Shown here: positions 12,896 through 13,272 of the stretch, one piece after another
How positions within the stretch are numbered: position 1 is the first letter of the stretch
Layout: each line of letters starts with the position of its first letter
NCBI GenBank assembly: GCA_004555425.1
Contig: SFID01000071.1
Coordinates: 1 to 13,272, forward strand
Origin: Bacteroidales bacterium
GTDB taxonomy: Bacteria; Bacteroidota; Bacteroidia; Bacteroidales; Bacteroidaceae
Direction of reading: 5' to 3'
Length of the DNA stretch: 13,272 nt
Program-made: the position numbers and the translations under genes
Notes under the pieces: generated by a model
Seen by the model: the letters and a program-made list of their open reading frames with translations, nothing else
The model's database searches: none
Told to the model about the DNA's origin: nothing

Positions 12896-13272
12896 AGATG
12901 TCCGAGTTTGATCCTGGCTCAGGATGAACGCTAGCTACAGGCTTAACACATGCAAGTCGAGGGGCAGCATGGTCGAAGCTTGCTTCGACTGATGGCGACC
13001 GGCGCACGGGTGCGTAACGCGTATCGAACCTGCCCTATACACGGGGATAGCCTTGCGAAAGTAAGATTAATACCCGATGCCAAGTTGAGATCGCATGATT
13101 TTGATTTGAAAGAAATTCGGTATAGGATGGCGATGCGTCTGATTAGGTAGATGGCGGGGTAACGGCCCACCATGCCGACGATCAGTAGGGGTTCTGAGAG
13201 GAAGGTCCCCCACATTGGAACTGAGACACGGTCCAAACTCCTACGGGAGGCAGCAGTGAGGAATATTGGTCA
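12896..13272 (+). rRNA. rrs: 16S ribosomal RNA, 5' part (runs off the window)
   Basis: The conserved GAGTTTGATCCTGGCTCAGG (12904-12923), AACACATGCAAGTCGA, ACTGAGACACGGTCCAAACT and CTCCTACGGGAGGCAGCAGT are all present in order. Helix 1 (GAGTT with GGCTC) is intact. GATGAACGCTAGCTACAGGC and GGGGTTCTGAGAGGAAGG are typical of Bacteroidales, and the V1-V2 region suggests Prevotellaceae or a near family, though I cannot place the genus. The start is set by matching G12904 to E. coli position 9, so it is approximate. Positions equivalent to 6-8 read TCC instead of the common GAA. The gene continues past the right edge. Confidence 0.96.

Overview
The window is chromosomal DNA of a Bacteroidales bacterium, probably Prevotellaceae or a close relative. 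The right end carries the first ~377 nt of a 16S rRNA gene with Bacteroidales-type sequence. Promoters fit the Bacteroidetes sigma consensus (TTTG, 19-21 nt, TAnnTTTG). None of the start codons has a convincing Shine-Dalgarno sequence. One gene encodes a secreted protein with a type IX secretion (T9SS) C-terminal domain.

Layout. (1) 1-371 has no gene. It holds a 21-bp tandem repeat at the window edge and a compact minus-strand regulatory block: an inverted repeat, a near-perfect promoter, and a hairpin with a T tract starting within a few nt of the predicted transcript start. The kbl terminator follows. (2) 372-1559 (-) is kbl, 2-amino-3-ketobutyrate CoA ligase. (3) 1560-1999 is non-coding and contains five small hairpins spaced 20-27 nt apart, three of them preceded by TGAAAC. 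(4) 2000-5686 (+) is a likely operon of a T9SS-type secreted protein and uvrA. (5) 5780-8078 (+) is a ybaK-type Cys-tRNA(Pro) deacylase followed after 34 nt by a POT-family peptide transporter that is more AT-rich than its neighbours. (6) 8269-10332 (+) is a self-contained unit of promoter, long-chain acyl-CoA synthetase and terminator. (7) 10365-12335 (+) holds prfB (release factor 2) from a near-leaderless promoter, a 45-residue single-pass membrane protein, a terminator, and a CYTH-domain triphosphatase-like gene. (8) 12336-12895 has no gene. It holds a GC-rich hairpin, a 65-nt pyrimidine tract, an A/T-rich stretch, the rRNA promoter and a boxA-like element. (9) 12896 to the end is the 5' part of 16S rRNA.

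Most genes are housekeeping: threonine/glycine metabolism, nucleotide excision repair, tRNA proofreading, peptide uptake, fatty-acid activation, translation termination and rRNA. They form separate transcription units rather than one pathway. I see no defence island, CRISPR array, insertion sequence or prophage. The least explained material is non-coding: the minus-strand promoter/hairpin block (85-206), the hairpin array (1661-1783), the repeats before ybaK (5718-5779) and the unusual 16S 5' end. In the proteins, RF2 is encoded without the usual programmed frameshift and has SPY instead of SPF, UvrA has lost one Cys of its first zinc module, and the POT transporter has Asn for the first Glu of its ExxER motif.
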